Shown: in pieces, positions 46,914-58,608 of the stretch
How the letters are laid out: each line of letters opens with the position of its first letter
Numbering within the stretch: the stretch's first letter is position 1
Position numbers and translations under genes: made by a program
Assembly: GCA_023053545.1 (NCBI GenBank)
Contig: JAKZAN010000007.1
Span: forward strand, 9,114,001 to 9,178,000
From: Lepidurus packardi
Taxonomy: Eukaryota > Arthropoda > Branchiopoda > Notostraca > Triopsidae
DNA length: 64,000 bases
Direction: 5' to 3'
Notes under the pieces: model-generated
Told to the model about the DNA's origin: nothing
Databases searched by the model: none
What the model saw: only the letters and a program-made list of their open reading frames with translations

Positions 46914-49900
46914 TTAGGATGAACTAGAGGCGTTCATTCCACCCGATAAGAAGGGCGTGAACGTGCCGGGGTAATTTTGACTTGTTTGTTGCTGTTGCTG
47001 TTGTTGCTGCTGTTGTTGTTGCGCTTGCAACTGGGCTTGACTTTGCCGTCCATGTTTGGACAACGGTGGTTGCAAATACTCGTGTCGTGCTAAGGTTAAC
47101 ACGTCGTCACGCTCCTCTTTACGATACGCCAAACACCGCCGTATGAAGCCCTGCAATGAATCGATACTTAAATACTGGAATCGATTACGAAAGAGCTTTC
47201 TTGCTTACTTTGGCTTCTGACGACACGGCAGGTTTAGCAGGAAACTGGACTTCTGTCGCTTTTAAGATCGTGTTCTCTTCAAGAATCGTGGCTTGCGACT
47301 GATTATGACCAAAAGGCTATTCAAATAAACAACAAAGTTAATAGTTAGAAATACGAAACAAAGAATTATCTTCTCCACACTAATAATCGATACGTAATCC
47401 TACTAATCGATATAAAGTTAATAGAAATACGAAACAAAGAATGATCTTCTTCACACTACTAATCGATACGTAATCCTACTAATCGATATAAAGTTAATAG
47501 AAATACGTAACAAAGAATGATCTTCACACTACTAATCGATCCGTAATTCTACTAATCGATACAAAGTTAATAGAAATACGAAACAAAGAATGATCTTCAT
47601 ACTACTAATCGATACGTAATCCTACTAATCGATACAAATTTAATAGTTAGAAATACGAAACAAAGAATGATCTTCTTCATACTACTAATCGATACAAAGT
47701 CAATAGTTAGAAATACGGAACAAAGAATGATCTTCTTCATACTAATAATCGATACGTACTCCTACTAATCGATACGTAATCCTAATAATCTCCATAAGAC
47801 CATAACAAACGCAATTATCGAAGTAAGATTAACGTAATAATCGATAAACAAACATAGTTCAAACAATTCATAGCAAACTTGATAACTTTACTCGATATTT
47901 TACTTGATCCTTATCCTAAATTATCATTCCTACTATCATTCATCTACGTAATCTTAGCAGAATCTTACCGTTAGGATTGTTAGATAATAATCGCCTTTAT
48001 CGTCTATCGTTCAGTCGTAGCTTATTAATGCATAACAAGATGAATGTAGTTTTTGCTTACCTTTTTTCCATAAAGACACTGGTAGAAGATGACTCCCACT
48101 GACCAAACATCCACTTTGGAGGAAATTTTGGGCGGATTTTTGCCCACCACGAAACACTCAGGAGGGAGGTACCAATACGTCCCTGCCCCTTGTGACGTCA
48201 GATCCATTCCATGCTCGGGGTTGTAATTGTCCTCGTCCATGATCTTAGAGAGGCCGAAGTCTGTGATTTTGATTTCTCCACATACACTCCCGTTGCTGAG
48301 GAGAATATTGCCCGGCTTGAGGTCGTAGTGGATCACTGGCGGTTTGATCTCGTTCAGGTACTTGAGCGCGGAGACCACTTGCGTGACAATAGACCGCGCT
48401 TCCCGCTCAGGAATCACCTTGTGCTGCTTGAGGTAAAAGTCCAGATCGTGGCCGTCGCAGTACTCCAACACGGTACAGAAGGAATTGGCGTCGATTTCAA
48501 ACACATCGTACAATCGTACCACTCGTGGATGATCCAACGCCTTGTGAATGTTGTATTCCCGCAGGGCGTGCCTAGAAAACAGAGAAAAAAGGGGCCATAA
48601 AACACTGTTGGCGAGGCAAAACAACACTTGTCTCTAGTTTACTTGATGTAATTAGCCTTTTTGTCATCCTTCCAGTCTTTGTTGAGTTGATGAACCTTGC
48701 AGGCCACGTACCGTTGTTCCTTAAGGTCAAACGCCTACAGAAAAGGAGATCAAACAATGTATAAATAATTCGGTTTACGATTCTAGCAATCAACATAACG
48801 GTATTCGCACAACCATAACACTTTTTAACCTTTAATAGCTTAACATTTTTGTGTGTTTAACTTTTTTTTTTGTTTAACATTTTTTTTGTGTTTAACTTTT
48901 TTTGTGTTTAACTTTTTTTTTGTGTTTAACTTTTTTTTGTGTTTAACATTTTTTTGTTTAAAATTTTTTTGTGTTCAACATTTTTTTGTGTTCAACTTTT
49001 TTTTGTGTTTAACATTTTTTTGTGTTTAACTTTTTTTTTTGTGTTAAACATTTTTTTGTGTTCAACATTTTTAATAGAAATTTCAACTGAAATCCTGAAA
49101 GTAAAAGACGGATTTAACTCGTCTACAATTGCCAACAATGAAAAGGCATTCGTCTGATGGTGTAGGCTCGTCAATAATTAAAACTCAAGAATGAATATTT
49201 TACATGGAAAGAAACGTATAGAGGAACACACTAACAGTAGTACCGTAAAAATGACTCAACAATGAAACTAACTTTACCTTATGGACTTCGCTAAACCCTC
49301 CTTTGCCTAAAAGCATCAAAAGGAGGTACCGATCGTTGAGCACTGGGTGATTATTAAACCTAAAGACGAAAAATGGTCCAAAGACAACCCCATTATACAA
49401 CACTCCCAAAGAAGCTCCTCCTCCCAACTCATTTCCACCCACCTGCTTTGATCTTCATTATGAATCCGTTTTAATTCCCGTATATGCAAATTCCGTTCTC
49501 GTTCTAGTTTTTCCATTTCTAGTTGCAAGTCGGCATCCTCTTTCTTCAACGCGTTTTGTCTCAACTGCAATACATTACAAAATTCAATTAAATCGAATTA
49601 AAATGAAATAAAACCAAACATTAAGTCAAACAAAAATCCATAAAACAAGGAGAAAAAGAAAGATAAAAAGAAAATCCAATGAAGGAAAGTGAATATAAAA
49701 TCAAATCTAAAGTACACTAATAAAATCGTAAATAACAAAGTACATTAATAAATCGATTTATAAATCGATTAATAAATCGGATAAAAATAGTAAAAATAAT
49801 AAAAATCCGATTCCCATCCGAATAAAAAATCGGATACAATCCGAATAAAAAATCGGATACAATCCGAATAAAAATCCGATTCAAATCAAGTATAATCAAC

Positions 49901-52900
49901 AAAAAACCACTCAAAAATGAAGTCAAAAACCAAATAAAATCAAGGGAAATAAAGATGAATCTAATCAAATCTAAAGTGCAGATAGGATGAATGTTTTGAA
50001 ATGAATTCATGAACTAGTTCATTACTTTAAGGATTTCCTCAGCTTCGTAAAACTCTTGCATGGTAAGCTCCCGAGTGGTATCGGTTTTAAAGTTGGTATC
50101 CGTCCCATTGAGCGCTAAGGAGGAGGAGGCTGTTGGCCCCGCCCCTCCACTTCCGGTCCCCGCCGCCGCCGTGGCCGCGGCGTTGGCATTGTTGGAAGCA
50201 GCGCCTCGTTTCCGCGTGCTCGTGGAAGTGTCGGTGATGGGTTTTCGCTTGGCGAGTAATTTGCGGTGCCGATCGATTTCCTCGCGGGTGGAAGCCAACT
50301 CTTCTTGTCGCTTAGCCAGCTCTTGGAAAGCGTAGCCATCCGTCCAGTTCTCTTGAAAGGTGGCTCCGACTCGCTGCGTCACAAACTGGCCCAACCGGAG
50401 TCGATTTTGCATACACCGCGCCCGAGCGTCCTTTTTCTCGATCGACGACTTTTCAATGAGTAACCTTTTCACTACGTCTATACAGCGCGCCACGGCTGCT
50501 TTCTGTTGCTCGATCACTTTCTGCTGAGCACTTAACTGCCTATGTAATTCATCACTCGCCTGTTTCCAATCCACCAACAATGTTTTTTTTAAAGAAAAAG
50601 AAACAAAATTAGCAACCATTTTGCAAAACTAAAACTAACATTATATTGAAATATGTAAATTCCCAATAAAAAAAAAGAAAAATTAGCAATAATTTATCAT
50701 AATTCATCACAATTAAAAATACTATTCCACTGAATTAATTTAAAAGTTCAAATCCAAATTAACACTAAAAAAATCATTAAAATGCTGAAAATACTGAAAA
50801 TACTATTCCAATAATCTGCACTTTAATATTTTAATTCATTTTCATTTTTCATTTTAATTCATTTTTTAATTTGCATTTTAATTCCAAAGCATGTGTTTAT
50901 AGTTATAATAGTGAAGTTACGTTTTAAATAAAGTATTTAACTAAAAATCAAAAGAAATTGACGTTCAAAGTTCCAATAATACCTGAACTATACTTTCAAT
51001 ATACTGAAAAGGCTCAAACAATCTTCAAAGCAATCCTTAACAATCACAATTACTACGTAATTCGTCTAAATAATTAAAATTGTAGCATTTTTAAGAAGCA
51101 AAAACGAAAATTTCTCATTATTTCATACTATTTGATGCTTTCAAGATACTGCAAGTTCTCAAAAACAATCTTCAAAGGAACATTCACGTCATAATTAGTA
51201 CTCAGAACTTCTAATTTCAACCTAAGAAGCTGGAATGAGCAAAGTGCTACGATAAGCTTCCACAGTTGGACTAAATAGCGAAACTTTGAGCCTTTTAAGA
51301 AGAAAAAAACCACAAATCTTCTGACTATTTCATACAAAATGAGTTTTAGGGCGTCAGAAAGGAACTTACCCGCGTTAATTCCTCAATTTTATCATCTTTG
51401 AGCTCTAATTCGGTGGAAGTTTTAGCCTCCAGGTCTTGTAGTCGCTGTGCTACAGATCCATCCTCTTCAGGTTTCCCGGATTTGCTATTGGGCGGAGCAG
51501 AAGCATTCCCAAGACTCGGAGCAGCTCCTGGTTGGAGGGGCGGTCCAGGCCCCACCCCCGTGGTTGTGGCCGTCCCACGTCTTCGCCCTGATCCTACTCC
51601 TCCTCCAGGTAATCCTCCGTCCAAGTTGGTACTTGATCGGTTCTAAAAAAAAGACAGAAAAAAAATTAGTTTTTCAAATTCTTTCAGTCAATAATTGATG
51701 AAGGTGTTCAGCACATTTGGTACCTGAGCCTGCTTATGTCCTACAGGGGCTGGATTCCTTGGCGGTTGCATAAGCCCCGGGTTATAGTCCAGTACTGGTG
51801 GAATGGAGCAATTCACACCAGCTACTGTAGTACTAATTGCGGCAACTATCGTCCCCGGATTAGGTACCGAAGGGATTAGTGCGTTCCCGCCTATCACAGA
51901 CGTGCTAGACCCCGCCACTTGCGGACTGGAAGGCATCTAAAAAAAAAAAAAAAAAAAATCCAAAATTATTTCTTAGAATTTATTTTCTTTGCCCACAATC
52001 TATTGTTTTTCTCGGGTTTTCTTTTCAATATCTGCAATCAAGAGCAGGAATGTTAACACGTTATTTAATTTTTAAAGAAATCAAAGAAAACTTGATAAAA
52101 ATCCAAGATAAATGAAAAAAGTCTGAGAAATTCGAAGAATTGGACAATTTCAATTCGACAAAAAAGGAAGGAGAACATACTGCGATGAAGGTTTGATGCT
52201 GAGGTGAAGGTGACTTGGCTCCACTGTGCCTGCCTGGACTGCTGGGAGGTGGTTTGTTAAAGTAATCGTTGATCTTTTTGTTATCCGGTTGGGACCTGCT
52301 TCCTTTGGCTGGAGGAGCACCCACAGCGGCTGCATCATCGGCTCTCCGCCTTCTCTTCCTTTCGGTGGTGGTCGTGGTGTTGCTTGCGCTGTTGGAAGTG
52401 CTTTTGGAAGGGGGCTGTTTCTCCGGCGTACTAATTCGTTCCTCTTCCCGATCGGACGAACCTAATTCAAAATAAAAAAGAAATAAGAACTTTCATTCAT
52501 CCAAACTTTCCTTCCTTAACCTCTAAACCCTAAGCGATTGTCACACGTAACTTATTATTAACTTATTATAAAACTATTTTAATTACTTATTATTATTATC
52601 TTATTATAAAAACAACTGAAAACCATCAGTAACTCTCTAACTAACAAAAATATAAAAAATAAATAAATAAAACAATACAAAATAAGTCATACAATACAAT
52701 AATAACCCATTTAAAAACGTTCTTACGATAAAACAAAACAAGTATCTTATAATAAAAAATTATCTTAAATAATTACAACTAAAAATACAATTAAAATTAG
52801 AATATAAAAATAACGCTAGACATGAGTCACCTTCTCAAACCTAAGAAAACGAAGAATCTTCTCAAAATAATAATGAATAACTAATTTTGAAAAATAACAA

Positions 52901-55341
52901 GGAAGCAATTTTCATGAAAATTAATCAAAAGTTCAAAAAAAATAAAAAAAAAATCAAAAGAACTTTCATTCATCCAAACTTTCCTTCCTTAACCTGTAAA
53001 CCCTAAGCAATTGTCACACGTAACTTATTATTAACTTATTATAAAACTATTATTATTACTTATTGTTATTAAGTCATTATAAAAACAACTGAAAACCATC
53101 AGTAACTTTATAACTAATAAAAATATAATAACAAAATAAAACAATACAAAATAAGTCATACAATATAATAATAACCCATTTTAAAAACTTTCTTAAGATA
53201 AAGCAAAACAATTATCTTATAATAAAAAATTATCTTATATTATACAAAATTATCTTATATTATACAAAATTATCTTAAATAATTACAACTAAAAATACAA
53301 TTAAAATTAGAATATAAAAATAACGGTAAACATTAGTCACCTTCTCAAACCTAAGAAAACGAACAATCTTCTCAAAATAATAGTAAATAACTAAGTTTGA
53401 AAAATAACAAGGAAGCAACTTTCATGAAAATGAATCAAAAGTTAAAAAAAAAAAAAAAAAAAAAAATCAACATACCCGTACTCAGATTTGAATCTTGATT
53501 AAGGACATTAGCTGGGGATATCTGTTGAGTAGCTCCGCCTACTGTTACTATTGCCCCTCCTGGTATCGTCCCTGGTCCAGGCCCATTACTGTTACTAACG
53601 TGAGGTGAGTGTCCTGCGGAGGGTGCAGGAGGCAAGGGAGGCGGTCCTGCCTGAGGCATGGAGGGGAACTGGATAGGAGGGTTGGGGGTGGTGGGGGTCA
53701 AAGGTGTAGAGACGGTAGTGGGCGTGGCCGGGACCGTATTGCTCACCGCCGACGCCGACTGGGGGAACTGTGGCATGATGGGCACGGTAGGGGAGGCAGC
53801 AGAGATCTGGGAATTAGACAAAAAGATGGGATTAATCTACAAAAGTCCACAATCCTCACCGAAACAAAGACCAACCATCCATAAACAAACGGAAAAGATA
53901 AATCTTTTAATATATAATATCTAACCTCCCAGCTTTTCCATCCCCTTTCTTACCAATTTCTGGCCCATATGCAAATTTCGATGAAAATAGAACGAATTCA
54001 ATGCAAAGTTCGTTGAAAATAGAGCGAATTTGATGCAAAGTTCGTTGGAAAGTATGGCGCATTTAATGCTAGTTCGCTGAAAATATATAGCGAATTTTCT
54101 GATAAAAAAAAGGGGAAAGTCTAATGAACGAATAAATATAAATAAATATCAAAATCAATGGAAAAAGGGGGAAAATCAAGCTTTTTTGGCTCTAGAATGT
54201 TAGACTGGCACGGCACGTGAAGGGACCGGACGAGATGGACAGTTCGTTGGAAAGTATGTTGGAAAGTATTGAAAAAATTGGCGAGAAATTATAAATAAAA
54301 GAGTTTAAAGAAGCTCTTGACTTTGAAAATGATGAAAAGCAGGAGTGAAGGATATGTGGACAGATTCAAGCTAGAACTTGGTAGAGAAACGTATGAAGGG
54401 GTTAGGAAAGGGCAAAAGCGGTTTCGCGAAGCACACTCAGAGTGTATTTGTGGGTGGCGGAACCAAAAAAGACCACGACGAGAAGCTCTCTTCGTCTCCC
54501 TCTCTTCTATATCCGGGGGTAAGAGACGTGGAGACTACCGAGAATCGATAATCAAGTCTCTTGCGTCCGTCCACACATAGGTAAGAGGCGTGTGTAAAAG
54601 GCACTCGAGAAGAACACAACTTCCCCTTTCTCCTCCGCCAACTTTGGGCTCTCCTCAATTCCTTAAATTATCAATTCCCCAATTCTCACATCCCATATCC
54701 TCCTTCGGCTCCCCATTAAACACGCATGTTAAATCAACCCTTTCCCCAAGTCTTATTTTTCTTTCCCAGTTAATTTTCTTTGAATATTTTATTAAACTAA
54801 TAATTCTTTGAACGCCTATTGACTTATTTGAGCACCTATTTAATTCGTTATTAAATATAATTTTTGCTTCCTTAATTGCCTGAATTTATTATTATTGCCT
54901 GAATAGTTAATTGACCGAATTTCCGATGAATTATCTGAATTTTTACAATAGTTTCTTACATTTTTTAATTCATTTTTAGTTCCTACTAAGAATGAATTTC
55001 TTAGAAGAAGAAATGAGTTCCTACTTCATTACTTGAACATCACTGAACTGTTTTCTCTAATTCATTGCCTGGATGTTTTATTTTGAGTAATTTCCTATGA
55101 ATTGTCTTAATGTTTCTACTTAACTAGTTGCATTAGTTTGCTATTGGGTTTGATTTTTTGAATTAATTTTTTTATTTACCCTGCCTCTTTCTCTAATTCA
55201 TTGCCTGGATGTTTTAGTTTTAGTAATTTCCTATTAGGTTTGATTTTTTGAATTAATTTTTTTATTTACCCTGCCTCCTAGGAATCGTGCCTCCAGCAGT
55301 TCTTGCTTACGGGGATCCAAAGCAGCCTGTAAGTTCTCCAT
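46914..55341 (-). CDS. TLK: Tousled-like serine/threonine kinase (TLK)
   Basis: Minus-strand exons: 55341-55270 (start; acceptor at 55352), 53806-53476, 52461-52181, 51936-51724, 51642-51370, 50559-50026, 49564-49443, 49359-49278, 48734-48643, 48571-48061, 47316-47209, 47150-46914; 951 residues, phases consistent (vertebrate TLKs ~720-770). The N-terminal [13 protein letters not shown] block, a KRRRR nuclear signal, [11 protein letters not shown], and coiled coils ([34 protein letters not shown]) match TLK. The kinase domain (~615-885) has [23 protein letters not shown] (Asp ~771) and YWYLPPECF. TLKs phosphorylate the histone chaperone ASF1 during replication. Extra length comes from Pro/Ser/Gly-rich linkers and a 12-Gln run near the C-terminus. 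A possible further 5' coding exon is 56332-56257, which joins in phase ahead of 55352 and would add 29 residues; this is unproven. Confidence 0.93.
46975..47035 (-). repeat. Polyglutamine (CAG/CAA) tract in TLK C-terminus
   Basis: Encodes a run of 12 Gln flanked by QAQLQA. Codons are mixed CAA and CAG on the coding strand, so this is not a pure CAG expansion. Confidence 0.95.
47325..47790. repeat. ~70 bp tandem repeat with ATCGAT words, ~6 copies
   Basis: Unit includes CTACTAATCGATA, AAGTTAATAG, AAATACGAAACAAAGAATGA and TCTTCTTCACACTA. Intronic in TLK between 47317 and 48060. Confidence 0.9.
48840..49075. repeat. TTTTTTTGTGTTTAACA minisatellite
   Basis: About 13 copies of a 17-20 bp T-rich unit. 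Intronic in TLK between 48735 and 49277. Confidence 0.92.
52488..53460. repeat. ~473 bp tandem duplication in a TLK intron
   Basis: Block 52488-52960 (starting AACTTTCATTCATCCAAACT) is repeated at 52961-53450 with few substitutions and some short indels (TATTATACAAAATTATCT is expanded in copy 2). AT-rich, non-coding. Confidence 0.95.
54950..55265. repeat. Partial tandem duplication near the TLK first coding exon
   Basis: The words TCTCTAATTCATTGCCTGGA and TAATTTCCTAT recur at ~55050 and ~55190, and GGTTTGATTTTTTGAATTAA at ~55147 and ~55229. The second copy ends next to the donor of the 55270 exon. Confidence 0.75.
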
Positions 55342-56332
55342 GCGCGATGTCCCTACAATGAAAACCCAACAAAGAAACAAGACAAGAATTAGTCCAAACA
55401 TGTCGAATCTACAGCACAAGCAATGGTACGCTTCAGGAATTGGATTGATTTTTGCACGCTCAAGCCTGCATACTATGACGTATGTAAGATAGCGGTACTT
55501 GGTACTGTACAACAAGTTTGGGTCCCGAGAAAATGAAAAGCAGGGGAAGCCTCGGGAGACAAGTCGCCCTGCGCCAACTGGTTCGTATGGGCGCAAACAT
55601 GGGTGCCGGTGCCCGAGGCCAAAGGGTCACACTTTTGTCCATTGATAGTATTACAATGTTCGAGGTAAAAGTTCCTTGGCTATCAACGTTGAGCTTCTAA
55701 CAACCAGCCATGCCAAAAAGCTGCACTGTTCCCGGCCGACTCGTCCCCACACTTGTATTTTCGAACGTTTCCTGAAAAGCCCCCAGGACACCTAACGCCT
55801 AAACCTCCCTACAAATATTCGAAAAACCACGCTTAATTTCGGCCACATGCTGGGTTATTTAAAGTATTGTTACCTTGTTATGTAATATCCTACCACTATC
55901 AATTGCGTGTAGGTTATTTGAAACGTTATTTAAATGCATGCAACTCACTTTCCGTAATTCGTACAATCCATTGCTACCTTATTTCGAATTCCCATGTACA
56001 ATGAGTCTCTAAATAAAGACTTGTTAAGTTTAATGTTAGAATTTAGGGAACCATTTCAGCTAGTTAACTTTCCGCTATTAAAACGAAAACACAAGGTAAC
56101 TTAACTAGCAGTACATTACAACTAGTGTTCTTTCTCACCGCTAGATGACACGGCCCAAGTTTTTTCTATCCCATCTATCCCCCCTTTTGCGGGGATGTGA
56201 CGTTGGTAATAAACGAAATGAAAGCAAAAAAAGCATGTAACTAATTATACTGCTACCTCCTGCTCCGCCCACAAACACCACCCACAGAGGTCCAGCATAG
56301 TCTTCGTTAGCACTACAACACACATGGGTCAT

Positions 56333-58100
56333 TTTCTAGTGAATCCTGGCCCTGCCTCTCTTCGCAACAATGGAATTCCTTGACTGTAAACTGAGGTTTG
56401 TTTTTCACCCGAAAACTCGCTTGTTAACATAGCGAGCGAAACTCCTGAGGACGTCCTGGTTCTTTCCTCCCACCCCCCAAAACTACCCCACTACCAATGT
56501 TGAAACTCCCTAGAAAGGTGGGGGGGGGGGCCTTGTCTACAAAGCGCAGCAAAACGTCGGATCCCCAACCGCGAGCTAAAGGCTAAGACGTCTCTTACTC
56601 TCTACAATAAACTAAAGAGCCATAGCAACATTGATACCGAAACGCAAAGGATGGCGGGAGGGCGCTCCAGGTCATGTGCTCCTGTTAAAGTGGGCGGGGC
56701 CTCAACTTGACTTGGGCACACTTTTTCTGTGTGGCTTTTTTTCGGGAGCTGAGGACGCAACGGGAACAATGCCGAGTTTCACTCCACAAATACAGTTTTC
56801 TTTTTTAAAAGTTGGTAGAATGCTAGTTTAAGGACGCGCACATCACTTGCAGACTACCAGATTGGGAAAAAAAAATAATCTGAAACCGAAGGGGCGGAGC
56901 TTATCTACTCGGTGCTCCAGGAAAATGCACTGTGGGCACCCTAACCCACTCTTTAGGCGAAAATGGATAATGGAGAGACATGTTCAGGAACGAAGGGAAA
57001 GGGAGGTGTGGTGCGAAGATAGTAGCACACAATCCCAACCCCCCCTCTCCCCCCACCATTCAATGCCAATGCCTATGCATACGGTAATCGGGGGTCACGT
57101 GACCTTAGGAACTGAGTTGCCACGTCAGAACCGTCGGTTTCCCAGCTTTCGCATCCCGTTGTCCGGTACACATGCATTCCGCGGCCGTAGCTTGAACCTT
57201 ACTATGGCCCATCCGAGTAGAGCATGGCCAAATCCAGGAATTCGGACGGTTTTAAACAGGTTTTTCGTGAATTTTTCGCAGCAAACGGACGAAAAGCTTC
57301 TTGGCAAAAATCTGGAACAATCTTGCATGGTGTCTTAATGAATTCTTATCTGATTCCAAGCTCAATCGCTGCAAGTTAATTAGGAAATAAATAATAAATA
57401 AATTAAAACCGAAGAAAATCCCTTGTTTTTGAGGATTTTTTTTTTAAGTATTTGGCTTTTCCGTTACGTAATACAAATTTGTAAGGAAAGAAAATGACAT
57501 ATTTGGGCGTGGCAAGCTCTGCTTGTGCCCCTCCCCTACATTACTGTCGGCAAGAGTTGGGGAAACAGATAACCCATATTTATCGTCCGAGTCTAGTTAA
57601 GTCGCTGGGGAATCCCTACTGCCCAACGCCGTTTTCGCGCGTGGCAGCAGATTCCTTCCCATACTGCGAATTTCTGCACGCGAAACTAAGAAATCGAAGA
57701 TAGCCATCTTGTCAGGCCCTATCTTCCTAACATTACTGTCAGAAGCTTTTTGCAAAACAAGTCATAATCTCCCTTCAGATCAACAATCTTCTTCTTTGCA
57801 CTTTAGATACAGGACAATAGGCGATAACGGTCGGAATTTCTTGGCAGAGTTTCGCAAATGCCCCGGGGGTAGGTGTTTAAGAAGGATCTTAATAATCTTA
57901 ATAATTCGCAATTACCTCCTACTCACCACTGACCATTACCCATGAAGAGTCTAGGGAAAGTTAGGAACTAGTCAGGAGTCTAGGGTAGGGAACCTACCCC
58001 CCAGAATGTAAAGGGGGGTTAGGTGGAAAGGAGGGGTTAATGCCATGCATTCTGATCCGTTGCGAGCATGGGAAACCGAGTCAGGAAAAGCCCCTGACCG
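56333..58100. other. No recognisable gene
   Basis: Upstream of TLK. It contains a G12 run at ~56520 and short open frames without domains. The + frame at 56847-57338 (163 codons) has no recognisable domain and no ATG-supported context that I trust. TLK 5' leader exons may be here. Confidence 0.5.
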
Positions 58101-58101
58101 A

Positions 58102-58596
58102 TCAATCGGCTCGCTTGGGGCTCGAGTCTCCGTGTCTCTCAACCCAACTCTTCTCCCTCCAACTTTCGAACGTTTTCTGGAATACTCGCTCTGCTAAAGG
58201 TACGGTACTGTAACTAGGAGGCGTGTCTCCGTGTCGCTCACCCCAACTCTTCTCCCTCCAGTTTTCGAACGTTTTCTGGAATACTCGCTCTGCTAAAGGT
58301 ACGGTACTGTAACTAGGAGGCGTGTCTCCGTGTCGCTCAACCCAACTTTTCTCCCTCCAGCTTGCGAACGTTTTCTGGAATACTCGCTCTGCTAAAGGTA
58401 CGGTACTGTAACTAGGAGGCGTGTCTCCGTGTCGCTCACCCCAACTCTTCTCCCTCCAGTTTTCGAACGTTTTCTGGAATACTCGCTCTGCTATAGGTAC
58501 GGTACTGTAACTAGCAGGCGTAGCGGGCCGAGTGGGAACCCAGGTTGCAGTAGCGTAGCTCTTCTGCCCTGCCTTTATGGTATGCCTGACTCCCAT
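58102..58596 (-). CDS. Unidentified repeat protein: four 33-residue repeats from a 99 bp tandem repeat
   Basis: I do not recognise this protein. The minus-strand frame stays open from upstream of 58596 to the stop at 58102. The first ATG in frame is at 58596, giving ~164 residues. After a short leader (MGVRHTIKAGQKSYATAT) come four 33-residue units of the form PPSYSTVPLAERVFQ-KTFENWREKSWGERHGDT. Units 1 and 3 share N-W/W-G-E, and units 2 and 4 share S-W/W-V-E, so the array grew as 66-residue dimers. It ends in SSPKRAD. There is no signal peptide or membrane segment. A 99 bp unit is a multiple of three, so an open frame could persist without selection. It could be a real gene, an exon of one, or a minisatellite. 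Confidence 0.35.
   Translation of the reverse strand: MGVRHTIKAGQKSYATATWVPTRPATPASYSTVPIAERVFQKTFENWREKSWGERHGDTPPSYSTVPLAERVFQKTFASWREKSWVERHGDTPPSYSTVPLAERVFQKTFENWREKSWGERHGDTPPSYSTVPLAERVFQKTFESWREKSWVERHGDSSPKRAD
58115..58516. repeat. 99 bp tandem repeat, four copies, dimeric higher order
   Basis: GCTCTGCTAAAGGTACGGTA recurs every 99 bp (from about 58188). CAACCCAACT and CACCCCAACT variants alternate, showing a 198 bp super-unit. Confidence 0.97.
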
Positions 58597-58608
58597 TATT
58601 TGCTCCAA

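Noticed and set aside
50060-50463. Plus-strand frames opposite the TLK coiled-coil exon
   Set aside because: Shadow of the TLK exon 50026-50559, whose minus-strand frame is continuous and family-like.
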